From Rhodococcus tukisamuensis NBRC 100609 (GTDB lineage Bacteria; Actinomycetota; Actinomycetes; Mycobacteriales; Mycobacteriaceae): 64,000 nt of DNA. The stretch lies in assembly GCF_001894985.1 (NCBI RefSeq), contig NZ_BCXG01000007.1, forward strand, positions 186,001-250,000, written 5' to 3'. Numbering within the stretch: position 1 is the first letter of the stretch; every line of letters begins with the position of its first letter. The position numbers were made by a program, and so were the translations under genes. The notes beneath the pieces were generated by a model. It was not told the origin of the DNA and did no database searches. It saw only the letters and a list, made by a program, of their open reading frames with translations. Shown here one piece after another: positions 17,501 to 30,400 of the stretch.

Positions 17501-18469
17501 CCGCACGGCGGCGACCAGGTCGGCGAACGACTGCGCGGCCTCGATCCGGGTGCGCAGCACGAGCGTGCCGACGAGCATTCCCACCAGGTCGTCGAGAGCC
17601 GATTCCCCTCGGCCCGCGACCGGGGTGCCGATCACGATGTCGCCGGTGTCGCCGAGACGGCTCAACAACACTGCGAGCGCGGCATGCACCGTCATGAACA
17701 CGCTCGTCCCGTGCCGCCGGGCGAACTCCTCGATCCCGCGGTGCAGCCGCGGCTCGATCGCGAAGCCCGTTCGGCCGCCGCGGAACGACTGCTGGGGTGG
17801 GCGTGGTCGATCGGTCGGCAGCCCCAGTAGATCCGGTGCCCCCGCGAGCGTCGACGTCCAGTAGTCGAGTTGCCGCGCGGCCACCGACCCGGGGTCGTGG
17901 TCGTCACCGAGCAGCCGGCGCTGCCACAGTGTGTAGTCGGCGTACTGCACCGCGAGCGGCGACCACTCGGGCACGCGGCCCGCCGCCCTCGCGGCGTACG
18001 CGCGGACCAGGTCCCGGGACAGCGGGCCGGTCGAGAACCCGTCGACCGCGATGTGGTGGGCCACCAGTACCAGGACGTGCTGGTCGGCACCGAGCACGAA
18101 CAGCGCCCCACGTATCGGCACCCGGGCGGTGACGTCGAAACCGGCGGACACCTCGGCGTGGATCCGCCGGGCCAGCTCGTGCTCGTCGGCGACCGGCACC
18201 GGCCGAATGGCGGGCGCCGCCTCGGCCGCCGGGCAGATCTGCTGAACCGGGCCGTCACGCCCGACCGGGAAGACGGTGCGCAGCGACTCGTGCCGGTCGA
18301 CGACGTCGGCCAGCGCCGCGTCGAGGGCCTCGATGTCGAGTGCACCCGACAGGCGCACCACGAGGGGGACGTTGTACGCGGGCGAGGCCGGGTCGAACTG
18401 GTTGATGAACCACATCCGCTGCTGCGCGGGCGACAGCGGGATCTCGTCCGGCCGTTCGGTCGGCTCGAG
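14522..18469 (-). other. NRPS module 7: C - A7 - T7 - TE
   Basis: C domain (residues about 7630 to 8085) has HHIAVDG. A7 (about 8100 to 8590) reads DAFFVAAIMK, sharing D-A, A-A-I and K positions with the GrsA Phe code DAWTIAAICK; an aromatic residue is possible. T7 has RGGNSL, with Arg where sisters have Leu. The type I thioesterase (about 8690 to 8940) has its nucleophile in GWSLGG (Ser about 8767), an acid in VMDSYPGD and His in CGHNDMIEP. It releases the peptide by hydrolysis or by cyclization onto a hydroxyl. Confidence 0.87.
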
Positions 18470-21400
18470 GACAGGACGGCCGGACGCGCCCGCCGCCCCG
18501 TGTTCGATGCGCTCGGCCAGTGCCGCCGCGGTCGGCGCGGCGAAGAGCGCGCGGACACCCAGATCGATGCCGAGGGTCTCCCGGAGTCGGGCGACAACGC
18601 GCGTCGCGGACAGCGAATTGCCGCCGAGTTCGAAGAAGTCGTCGCCGGTGCCCACCCGGTCCACCTCGAGCACCGTCGCGAACACCTCGGTCACCGCCTC
18701 CTCCATCGGGTTGGTCGGCGACCTGAACACCTCCGCGGCGTGACCGGACTCGGGATCGGGCAGTGCGCGGCGATCGAGCTTCCCGGTGGGCGTGAGCGGG
18801 ATGTCGTCGAGCACCACGATCGACGCCGGCACCATGAAGCCGGGGACCTGCGCGGCCAACCGCGCCCGGAGGTCGTCGACGGCGATGTCCCGGCCGCCGG
18901 CCGCTGCCACGTAGGACACCAGCACGGTGTCGCCGCCCGGCCCCGGGCGCCCGAGCGTGGCCGCGAACCGCACGTCGGGATGCGCCGCCAGCACGGCGTC
19001 GATCTCGCCGAGTTCGATGCGGAAGCCTCGGACCTTCACCTGGAAGTCGCTGCGGCCGCGGTACTCGAGCTTCCCGTCCGGGGTCCACACCCCGACGTCG
19101 CCGGTGCGGTACATCCGCCCGCCGGCCTCGCCGAACGGGTCGGCGACGAAACGTCCGGCGGTCGTACCGGCCCGCCGGTGGTAGCCGCGGGCCAGGCCCG
19201 GGCCGGCGATGTAGACCTCGCCCTCGACGCCCGCCGGCACCGGCTGAAGTCGCGCGTCCAGCACCGTCTCGGCGACGCCGCGGATCGGCCCGCCCAGCGG
19301 AATCGGCGCGACTCCCGGCACACAGTCCTCGATGTTCACGACGATCGTGGTCTCCGTCGGCCCGTACACGTTGACCATTCGTCGCTGCGGCATCCAGTCC
19401 GCGATGAGCTCCGGCGGCCACGCCTCCCCGCCGACCATCACGCACTGCAGATCGTCGAGCCCGGTCGGGTCGATCGAGGCGAGCGCGGCCGGCGTGATGA
19501 AGGCGTGGGTGACGCGCTGCTGCTTCAGCACCGCGGCCAGATCCGCGCCGCCGTAGACGGTGCGGTCCGCGATCACCATGGTCGCGCCCGCCGCGAAGCA
19601 CAGCAGGTACTCGAGCAGCGAGACGTCGAAGCTGGGAGACGAGAAGTGCAACGTCCGGGAGCCCGCGGTCACCGCGCACCGATCCCGCTGCTCGTCGGCG
19701 TAGTTCCCCAGGCCCCGATGAGTCAGGGTGACGGCCTTGGGCACGCCGGTGGAGCCGGAGGTGTAGATCAGGTAGGCGGGATTGTCGACCCGCAGCGGCG
19801 CCGTGCGCTCGGTGTCGGCCACCGGCGCCGGCGATCGCGAAGCGCAGTCCGCGGCGAATCCGGGGTCGTCGAGCGTCAGCCACGGCAGCGTGTCGGGCAG
19901 CCGGTGCCGGTGCGCCGCGACGGTGAGCCCGACGAGGGCACCGGAGTCGGCAAGCATGTGCTGCACCCGTTCGGCGGGATAGTCCGGGTCCACCGGGACG
20001 AACGCGGCCCCGGTGCGGGCCACCGCCCACATCGCGAGAACCGATTCGACGGACCGTGGAACACCCAGCGCCACGTACGTCTCCGGCCCCACACCGTGGT
20101 CGATCAGTGCCCGTGCGACCCGGTTGGACCGAGCGTCGAGGTCCGCGTAGGTGAGCTCGCGCCCGTCGGCGACCAGCGCGATCGCCTCCGGGTTGGGGGC
20201 GGCCGCGGCCGCGAGGATCTCCGGGAGGGTGCGGGCCGCGCCGCGCGGACCTCCCCGCACCGGCGCCAGCACCCGGCGTTCGTCCGCGGTCAGCAGGTCC
20301 AGTCCGGCCAGGCGCCGCCCCGGATCGTCGCCGATCGCGCGCAGGACGTGCAACAGTCGGCGGGCGGCAGCGTCGACCGCGGTCTGTCCTAGGAGGTCCG
20401 GGCGGAACTTCATCGTCAGGCGCAGGCGGTCGGTCGTGGACGCGACCACGCTCAGCGGGTAGTGGGCGGAGTCGCGGACCTCGATGCCGGTCACCCGCAT
20501 CCCCGCGATGTCGGCGTCCGCGGACAGCTCGCCGGGCACGGGATAGGACTCGAACACGGTGAGCGTGTCGAAGCCGGCACCCGGTCCCGCCGCGCCCTGG
20601 ATGTCGGTGAGCCCGACGTGGTGATGGTCGAGCAGCGACGACTGCTCCGCCTGCACCCGGTCGAGCAACGCGCCCAGAGTCTCCGCGGGATCGAGCCGGA
20701 TCCGGACCGGCACGGTGTTGATGAACAGCCCGATCATCGACTCGATGCCGGGCACGTGCGGGGGCCGCCCGGACACCGTGCTGCCGAACACGACGTCGTC
20801 GCGGCCGGTGAGAAGTCCGAGGACGATTGCCCACCCGACCTCGACGACGGTGTTGAGCGTCAGCCCGCGCTCACGTGCGAGGACCCGCAGCCGCTCGGTC
20901 GTCTCGACGTCCAACTCGTACGGCAGGTCCCGCGACGGGGTGGACTGCGCGGTCGTGGCGGACCCGGCGCGGACCAGCAGGGTCGGCTCGTCCTGCCCGT
21001 CGAGGGCGTCGGTCCACGCGTGCAGCGCCGCCGACCGGTCCTGCCCCGCGAGCCATTCGAGGTAGTCGCGGTGGGGGCGCACCCGCGGCAGCGCGGAGGG
21101 GTCGCCGTCGGTGGCGTAGAGCACGACGAGCTCCGCGAGCAGCAGCGGCGTCGACCACCCGTCGAGCAGGATGTGGTGGTTGGTCAGGACCAGTCGGCTC
21201 GTGCCACCGGGCATGCGCACCAGACGAAGTCGCAGCAGCGGCGGCGACGCCATGACGAACGGTCGGGTGCGGTCCTCGGCCAGGATCTCGGCGAACCGCT
21301 CCGACGCCGCCGGCTCGGCGGACTCGCGCAGGTCCGTCTCCGCCCAGGGCGCGGCCACCCCGTCCTGGACTATCTGCACGGCCTCCCCTTCCGGCGCACG

Positions 21401-24400
21401 CACAAATCCCGTCCGCAGGTTCGCGTGCCGATCCAGCACGCCCTCGACCGCACGCCGCAGTCGCCGGGCGTCGACGACGCCGCCGAGGGTGAGGATCAGC
21501 TGCACCAGGTACGCGTCCACCGAGGTGTCGGCCAGTTCGGCATGGAAGAACAGGCCGCGTTGCATCGGAGTCAGCGGCCACACGTCGGACAGCGACGGGA
21601 ACCGGGCCTCGAACCGCTCGACGGCCGACTGGTCCAGGTGCACCAGACCCAGATCCGACGGGGTCCGCCCGCCCGCACCCGGCGCGCTGGCCCGCTCGAC
21701 CACCGCCCGCGCGGCGACGATCCACCCCTGCGCCAGCCGCTGCACGTCCGCGGCATCGAGCACGCGGCGCGGGAAGGCCCACGTCGCCCTGATCCGCGGG
21801 CCGTCAGGACCGGGCACCGTCACCGCGTTGACCTCGATCGCGAACGCCACCGGCAGGTCTGCTGCCACCGCATCGTGCAGTCCGGATTCCGTGACAGGGA
21901 GCCAGCTTCCGTCCCCGCGCGGTTCGGCGCCGCCGCCCAGCCGACCGAGGTAGTTGAAGCTGATCTCCGGCTCGGGCAACCCGCGCAGCTCGGCTCCCGC
22001 CTCGTCGCCGAGGTACCGGAGCAGGCCGTACCCGATCCCGTGGTCGGGCACCGCGCGCAGTTGCTCCTTGACCGCCTTCACCGCCGCACCGGCGGCGGCG
22101 CCACCGCCGAGGGCCTCCTCGACGTCGACGCCCGACAGGTCCAGGCGCACCGGGTAGATCGACGTGAACCACCCCACCGTGCGGGACAGGTCGGCGCCCG
22201 GCACCACCTGGGGCTCGCGGCCGTGCCCCTCGAGCGCCACCGCGACGTCGTCGGTCTCGATGCCGCGGCCGCGACGCCAGGCCGCGAGCGCGAGGGCCAG
22301 CGCGGTGAGCAGACCGTCGTCGACTGCGCCGTGGAACACCCGCGGCACCGTGGTCGTCAGGCCGAGGGTCACGTCGGCAGGCAACTCCACCTCGACGCGC
22401 TCGAGGGTGCCTGCGACGTCGACCGACGGGTCGAGTTCTCCCACCGCGCGCCCCACGGATGCCCGGGAGACCGTCGACCGCCACAGGTCCAGCTCGCCGG
22501 CGCGGTCCCGCGCCGCCCGAACGAGCCCGTCCGCCCATGTCCGCATCGAGGTGCCGATCGCCGGTAGGTCCGGCTGCGCACCGTCCGCGGCCTGTGTGCA
22601 GGCGAGCACGAGGTCGGGGATCAGGATCCGCCACGAGACCCCGTCGATGACGAGGTGGTGGGCGACGACGAGCAACCGCGGCGCGTCTCCCCCGACGAGG
22701 TGCACGAACTGGATCATGCTGCCGGACTCCGGATCCAGCAGGTCGGCGGCCGCCTCCAGTGCATCCTGGGTCGCGTGGCCCGCTCCGGCGACGGTGTCGA
22801 CCGGGACCTGTCGCACGATCGTGTCGGCGGGCACCGCACCCGGCGGTCGCACCTCGAGCCGCCACCCGGACTCGGCGCGGGCGTCCGGGCGGAGCCGGGA
22901 CCGCAGCATGTCGTGCCGGTCCATGACCGCGTCCACTGCGCGGGTGAGGGTGTCGCGGCCGATTCCGGTGGGCATCGCGAGCAGGACCGACTGCGAGTAG
23001 CGGCGGAAGTCGCCACCGGTCCGCGTGCCCGAGCGCTCGAGGAGCCACCGCATGATCGGCGTGAGTGGGACATCGCCGACGCCGCCGCCCGGTAGTTCCG
23101 GCAGCACGACGACGTCGTCGGTGCCGGTGAGGTCGGCGACCTCCGCGAGACCGGCGACGGTGCGCCGCTCGAACACGTCGCGCGGCGTGAACGTCACCCC
23201 CGCGGCCGTCGCCCGCGACACCAGCTGGATGGACATGATCGAGTCGCCGCCGAGCCCGAAGAAGGAGTCGTCGGTACCGACCGTCTCGACACCGAGAAGC
23301 TCCGCGAACAGTCTCGCCAGCAGTCGCTCGGTGCCGGAGCCGGGTGCCCGCCCGCCGACGGTCCCCGGCCGCGGTTCGGGGAGTGCGGCGCGATCGAGCT
23401 TGCCATGCGCGGTGATCGGGAACTCCGCGAGGACCGTCGTCACGGAGGGCACCATGTGTCCGGGCAGCCGGCGGGCGACGGCCTCGGTGACCGAGGCCGG
23501 ATCGAGCGCGGCACCGGACTCGGGGACCACGTAGGCGACCAGCCGCGCGGCGCCATCGGTAGGCCCGGATCGCGCGAGCACGACCGCGGACGCGACCCCC
23601 GGAACCGCGGTGAGGGCCGACTCGACCTCCCCCGGCTCCACCCGGAATCCGCGGATCTGGACCTGGGAGTCGCTGCGCCCCAGGAACTCGAGCTCGCCGT
23701 CCGAGGTCCAGCGGGCCCGATCGCCGGTGCGGTACATCCGCCCCGCGGGACCGAACGGGTCGGCGACGAAGCGTCCCGCGGTCAGCCCGGTCCGTCCCCG
23801 GTATCCCCGCGCCACCTGCGCGCCCGACACGTACAACTCGCCCGCGACCCCGAGCGGTGCGGGACGCAGGCGCTCGTCGAGCACCCATACCCGCACCCCG
23901 GGAAGTCCGCCGCCGATCACCGACCCGGTGGGGCGCGGCCCGGTGACCGCCGCGACGTCGATCACCCGCCAGGTCACGTGCACACAGGTCTCGGTGATGC
24001 CGAACATGTTCACCAGAGCCGGTGCGGCGCACCCGTGCCGGTCGACCCAGGGGGCGAGGCGGTCGACGTCCAGCGCCTCGCCGCCGAACACCACCCAGCG
24101 GAGCGCGAGGGTGCCGCCGTCGGCCGCGGCATCGGCCCGCGCGAACTGGTAGAACGACGACGGCGTCTGGCTCAGCATCGTCACCGACTCGGCCACCAGC
24201 AGGCGTCGCAGCTCGTCCGGGGACCGTGCGGTGTCGTACTCGACGACGACCAGCCGGCCGCCGAACCCCAAGGCCCCCCACAGTTCCCACACCGCGAAGT
24301 CGAACGCGAACGAGTGGAACATCGTCCACACGTCGGCCGCGCCGAAGCCGAGCACGGCGCGGGCTCCGGTCAGCAGCGTCACCGCGTTCCGGTGGGTCAC

Positions 24401-27400
24401 CGCGACGCCCTTGGGCCTCCCGGTCGAACCCGACGTGTAGATCACGTAGGCGACGGAATCCGCGTGCAGCGGACCGGTGCGGTCGGCGTCGGTCACCGGC
24501 GTTGCGCTCAGGGAGTCGAGCTGCGCGCGGATGTCGGGGTCGTCGAGACGCACCACGGGTGCACCGGCAACCAGGTCCCCCGGCACGCTCGCGTCGACCA
24601 GCACGCAGGCAGGTGCCGCGTCGTCGAGCATGTATCCGATTCGCGCCGCCGGATACGACGGGTCCACCGGCAGGTACGCCGCACCCGACCGCGCGACCCC
24701 GACCAACGCGGCCACCAGGTCCGCCGACCGATCCATCATCACGGCGACCACCGACTCCGGACCGATGCCGCGGTCGATCAGCCAGCGCGCCAGCCGGTTC
24801 GAACGCTCGTCGAGCTTGCGGTACGTCACCCGCATGCCCGGGGCGACCACGGCGATCGTGTCCGGGTCGGCGGCGGCCGCCGCCGCGAACAGGTCCGGCA
24901 ACGTCCCGGCCGCCGCGGCGGCCGGCACGCGTCCGCGGGCGAGTTCCGCCGCCTCCTCGCGAGCGAACGCCCCCACGATGTCGATGTCCCCGACCCGGAC
25001 GGACGGGTCGGCCGCGACCGCCGCGAGCACCCGGCCGAACATGTCCGCGAGTGCCGTCACGGTGGATTCGTCGAACACGTCGGATGCGAACAGCACGTCG
25101 CCCGTCAGTCCCGCCGGAGCGCCGGAGTCGTCGAATCGCTCGCCTATCCCGAACTGGAGGTCGAACTTCGCCTCGCCCATGTCGACGTCGAGCACCTCGA
25201 CCGTCAGGCCAGGCAGCCCGACGCGGGGCCGGTCGACGTTGCGGAACTCGAGCATCACCTGGAACAACGGGGCGTACGACGTCGACCGCGCCGAGGCCGA
25301 CCTCTCGACGAGCCGCTCGAACGGCACGTCGGCGTGTGCGAAGGCGTCCACGTCCGCCTCGCGCGTCCCGGAGAGCACCGCGTCGAACGGCGCCGCCGGA
25401 TCGACCGCGGTGCGCAGCACCAGGGTGTTCACGAACATGCCGACCACGTCGTCCAGTTCGGCCTGGCCGCGCCCGGCGACCGGGGTTCCGACCACGACGT
25501 CGCGGCCGGCCCCCACTCGGGACAACAACACCGCGAGTGCGGCGTGCACCACCATGAACAGCGTCGAATCGTGCCGGCGCGCGAGTTCGGTGAGCCTGCG
25601 GTGGACGCCGGCTTCCACCGAGAGCTCGACCCGCCCACCGCGCGTCGAGCGCCGAGGCTCGCGCGGACGGTCCAGCGGCAACCCCGTCACCGGCGGCGCC
25701 CCCGCGAGTAGGTCCTCCCACCAGGCAATCTCGCCGGCGACGGGCGAGTCCGGGTCGTCCCGGGAACCCAGCGTCGCGTGCTGCCACACGGCGAAGTCCG
25801 CGTACTGGACCGGCAGCGGTCCCCAGCCCGGTGCGGCGCCGCCGACCCGGGCCGCGTATGCCGTCGCGACGTCACGGGCCAGGGGTCCGACCGAGAACCC
25901 GTCGGCCACGATGTGGTGGACCACCAGCACGAGGACGTGCTCGTCCGGCCCGGTCCGCAGCAGGCGCACCCGCACCGGGACCTCGCGTGCCACGTCGAAT
26001 CCTTCGTGCACGATCTCCCCGACGCGGGCGGTCACCCGGTCCGCGGTGACCGGCGCCGGCGTCAGGTCCCCGACCACGCCGGGTGCGGGCACCGTCACCT
26101 GGGACGGGCCGGCGGCCGAGGACGGGAACACCGTCCGCAGCGAATCCTGCCGCTCCACCACGTCGACCAGGGCCCGCTGCAGGGCCGGCTCGTCGAGTCT
26201 CCCCGAGAGCCGCAACACCATCGGCACGTTGTACGCGGCCGACGCCGGATCGAACTGGTTGACGAACCACATGCGTTCCTGTGCCAGCGACAGCGGGATG
26301 CGGTCGGGCCGGACGCCCGTGCGCAGCCCGTCCCCGGGCAGTGCGGCCGCGGCCGCACACCGCGGCGCGAGCGCAGCCGCGGTCCCGCAGTCGAACAGGT
26401 CTCGCAGCCCGATCCTGCTGCCCAGCACGCGGTTGATCCGGGCCACCGCCCGCGTCGCGCTGAGGGAGTTGCCGCCCAGCGCGAAGAAGTTGTCGTCGAC
26501 GCCCACCGTGTCGATGCCGGTCACCTCGGCGAACACGGTGACCAGTGCCGCCTCCGTGGCGTTGCCCGCTTCCCGGAATCGCGGTGTCAGCGAGGCGAGT
26601 TCCGGTTCGGGCAGTGCGGCGCGATCCAGCTTGCCCACCGGGGTGAGCGGGACCGCGTCGAGCGTCACCACCGTCGTCGGCACCATGTGCGCCGGCAGGC
26701 GCCCGCCCGCGAAGTCCGTGAGGGCGGCGACGTCGACGCCGTCCGCGGAGTTCGGCACGACATACGTCACCAGCATCGGGTCGCCGGCTTCGCGTGCCCG
26801 CGCGGCCGTGACGGCGAACCCGACCGCCGGGTGGGCGGCGAACACCGCGTCGATCTCCCCGAGCTCGACACGCAGACCCCGCACCTTGACCTGGAAGTCG
26901 CTGCGGCCCAGGTAGTCGAGCGCTCCGTCCGGCCGGCACCGGACGACGTCGCCGGTGCGGTACACCCGGCTGCCGGGCGCGCCGCGCGGGTCCGGGACGA
27001 ATCGCGCGGCGGTCAACGCGGCGCGCCGGTGGTATCCGCGGGCCAGTCCCGCGCCCGCGATGTACAGCTCACCCGGCACGCCGGCCGGGACCGGTCGCAG
27101 GAAGCCGTCGAGGACGAGCAGGTCGGTGCCGTTCACCGGGCCCCCGATCGGCACCCGCGCCCCGGGCACCAGGGGCGCGCTGATCGTCGTCAGGATCGTC
27201 GACTCGGTCGGCCCGTATCCGTTGAGCATCGTTCGTCCGGGCGCCCAGTCGGCCACCAGTTCCGGGCCGACGGCGTCGCCCGCGACTACCAGCACGTCGA
27301 GGTCGTCGAGGCGGTCGGGCTCGACGGTGGCGAGCACGGCAGGCGTAATGCAGGCGTGGGTTACTCGCTCCCGGCGCAGCAGTCCGGCGAGATCGGCCCC

Positions 27401-30400
27401 GCCGTACACGCGCGGCGGCGCGATCACCAGCGTCGCGCCCGCGGTCGCGGCCTGCAGCAGCTCGAGGACCGAGACGTCGAAGCTGGGCGAGCACACGTGC
27501 AGGCAGCGCGCCGCGGCCGGAATCGCGTAGTGGTCGCGCTGCGCGGCAAGCAGGGACGACAGGCCGCGGTGGGTGACGCTCACACCCTTCGGCCTGCCCG
27601 TCGATCCCGACGTGTAGATCAGGTACGCCACGTCGTCGACGTGCACCGGACTCGGCCGCTCCGCGTCGTGGACGGCTTCCGCCGGCCGTGCGTCGAGGTC
27701 CGCCTCGCAGTCCGGATCGTCGAGCACCAGCCAGTGCACGGAGTCCGGCATGCGCCCGTGATCGGCGTCGAGCACCAGTCCCACCGCGGCGTCGGAGTCG
27801 GTGAGCATGTGCTGGACCCGGGCTGGCGGGTAGGTCGGATCCACCGGGACGAACGCCGCACCGGTCTTCGCCACCGCCCACACGGCCGTCACCGAACGCG
27901 CCGACCGCGGCAGGGCGATCGCAACCACCGCTCCCGGTCCCGCCCCCGCATCGATCAACTGCCGCGCCAGTCGATTCGACTCCGCGTCGAGGTCCCGGTA
28001 CGACAGCCGCGCGTCCTCCGAGTCCACCGCGACGGCGTCGGGCTCGATCCCGGCCCCGGCGACGAGGATCTCCGGCAGGGGGCGCGGCGGACTTGCCGCA
28101 CCGCCGCGGATCGGCGCGGCGGCGGCCCGCTCGTCCGCGGACAGCAGGTCGACCCGGGCGACGGGGTGCGCCGTCTCGTGTGTCACGGTCGCGAACGCGC
28201 ACCGCAGCCGGTCGGCGATCGATTCCACCTCGGCCGGGTCGAGCAGGTCCGGCCGGTACTTCAGGACCAGCCGCAGGCGCTCGTCCATGCTCGCGAGCAC
28301 GGTCAGCGGATAGTGCGTGGCGTCGAAACCCTCGACGCCCGCCACCCGCAGGCCGGCGACGTCGGTGTCGCTCGCCAGCGCCGAGCGGTCGACGGGGTAC
28401 GACTCGAAGACCGTCAGGGTGTCGAACACCGCCGCCGGACCCGCCTCCCGCTGGATGTCGGCGAGCCCGACGTGGTGGTGGTCGAGCATCGCCGCCTGCT
28501 CCGCCTGCACGCGGCTCAGCAGCTCACCGACGGTTTCGCGGGGATCGAACTCGATCCGCACCGGCACGGTGTTGATGAACAGCCCGATCATCGACTCGAT
28601 CCCGGGCACCTGCGGCGGACGGCCCGACACGGTCGCACCGAACACCACATCGGTGCGGCCGGTCAGGACCGCGAGCGCCAGCGCCCAGGCGACCTGGACG
28701 ACGGTGTTGACCGTCACCCCGCGCTCCCGGGCGGCCGTCGCCAGCGCCTCGGTCTCCTCGGCGGGCAGCGTCAGGGTCACCTCCCCGGGTTCGGCCGGAG
28801 CCGCGCCACCGTCGTCCCGCGGCACCAACAGCGTCGGCCCGTCGACGCCGGCCAGGGCCCGGCGCCACGCCTCGACGCCGGAGGCGTGGTCCTGCGCGGT
28901 CAGCCACGTCAGGTAGTCCCGGTAGTCGCCCGCCGGGGGCGGCTCCCGGTCCGCGGCATAGAGGGTGAGCAGCTCCTCGAGCAGCAGCGGCGTCGACCAG
29001 CCGTCCAGCAGGATGTGGTGGTGGGTGAGCAGCAGCCGGTACTCCTCCGTTCCCGTCCGGGTCAGGGTGAAGCGCAGCAGCGGTGCGCGGTCCATCACGA
29101 ACGGCGTCGCCCGGTCCGCCGCGAGCAGTTCCCGCCAGCGTTCCCGACCCGTCGCCCCGTCGAGTCCGGACAGGTCGATCTCATTCCAGGGCACCGGAAT
29201 CCGGCCCTCGACGACCTGATACACGTCGCCGGCGTCGTCTTCCACGAAGCACGCCCGCAGGTTCGGGTGACGATCGAGCAGAGTCCGCGCGGCCCGGCGC
29301 ATCCGCTCCCGCGACGGTCGGCCGTGCAGCTCGACGACGAGCTGGACCATGTACGCGTCCACCGATCGCTCCGCGAGACGGGCGTGGAAGAGCAGTCCGG
29401 ACTGCAGCGGGGTCAGCGGCCAGACGTCGGTCAGCCCGGGCCGGCGCGCCTCGAGGGCGTCGATCGCCGTCTGGTCGAGCGGGACGAGAGCGACGTCGGA
29501 CGGGGTGAGACCGCCCGCACCGGGGCTGTGGGCGTACGCGGCGAGCGCACCCAGCGCCCGGTGCCACAGGTCGGCGAGCCGGTGCACGTCGTCGGCATCG
29601 AGAACTCCGGTCGGGAACGTCCAGGACGACTGCAGGACGGCGCCTCCCGGCCGCGGCACGAGCCCGGCCGCGATGTCGACGACGGCCGTCACGGGCATCC
29701 GTGGTTCCTGGGCGCCGCCGAGCCCGTGCCGCCGGGTGGGCAGCCACGCCTGCGGATCGTCGCCGGCGCCCGCCGTGACCCGCCCCAGGTAGTTGAGGAC
29801 GATCTGGGGCTCGCGCCACCCGCGCACCTGCGGGCCGGGTTCCCCGGCCAGTCCGCGGAGCAGCCCGTACCCGATCCCCCGGTCCGGGATCGCCCGCAGC
29901 GCCTCCTTCACGAGCTTGACCGCCGCGCCCGCCGCCGCGCCCCCGGTGAACGCCTCGGCGAGATCGATCGACGACAGGTCCGGGCGCACCGGCGACAGCG
30001 TGGTGAACCAGCCGACCGTGCGCGTCAGGTCCGCACCGGGCACCGCCGGCTCCTCCCGCCCGTGCCCCTCGACGCCGAGCAGGACGTCGGACCGCGGGGC
30101 GCCCCGCTCGCCGCGCCAGCGGACCACCGCCATCGCGAGTGCCGTGAGCAGCCCGTCCAGCACGGCGGCGTGGAGCGACTCCGGCAGCGCGGTGAGGACG
30201 GCATCGGTGACCTCGGGCGGCGCCTCCAACGTCAGCACCTCGCTCGTGGCCGCGACATCGCGCGCGGGATCCAGCGGCCGCGACCCGATCGTCGGGTCCG
30301 GGCCGCCGAGAATCCGCTCCCACATCGGCAGTTCCGGGACCCGCTGCGGGGCGAGCTCTTCCAGCGCGATCGCCCACCGGCGCATCGACGTGCCCACCGG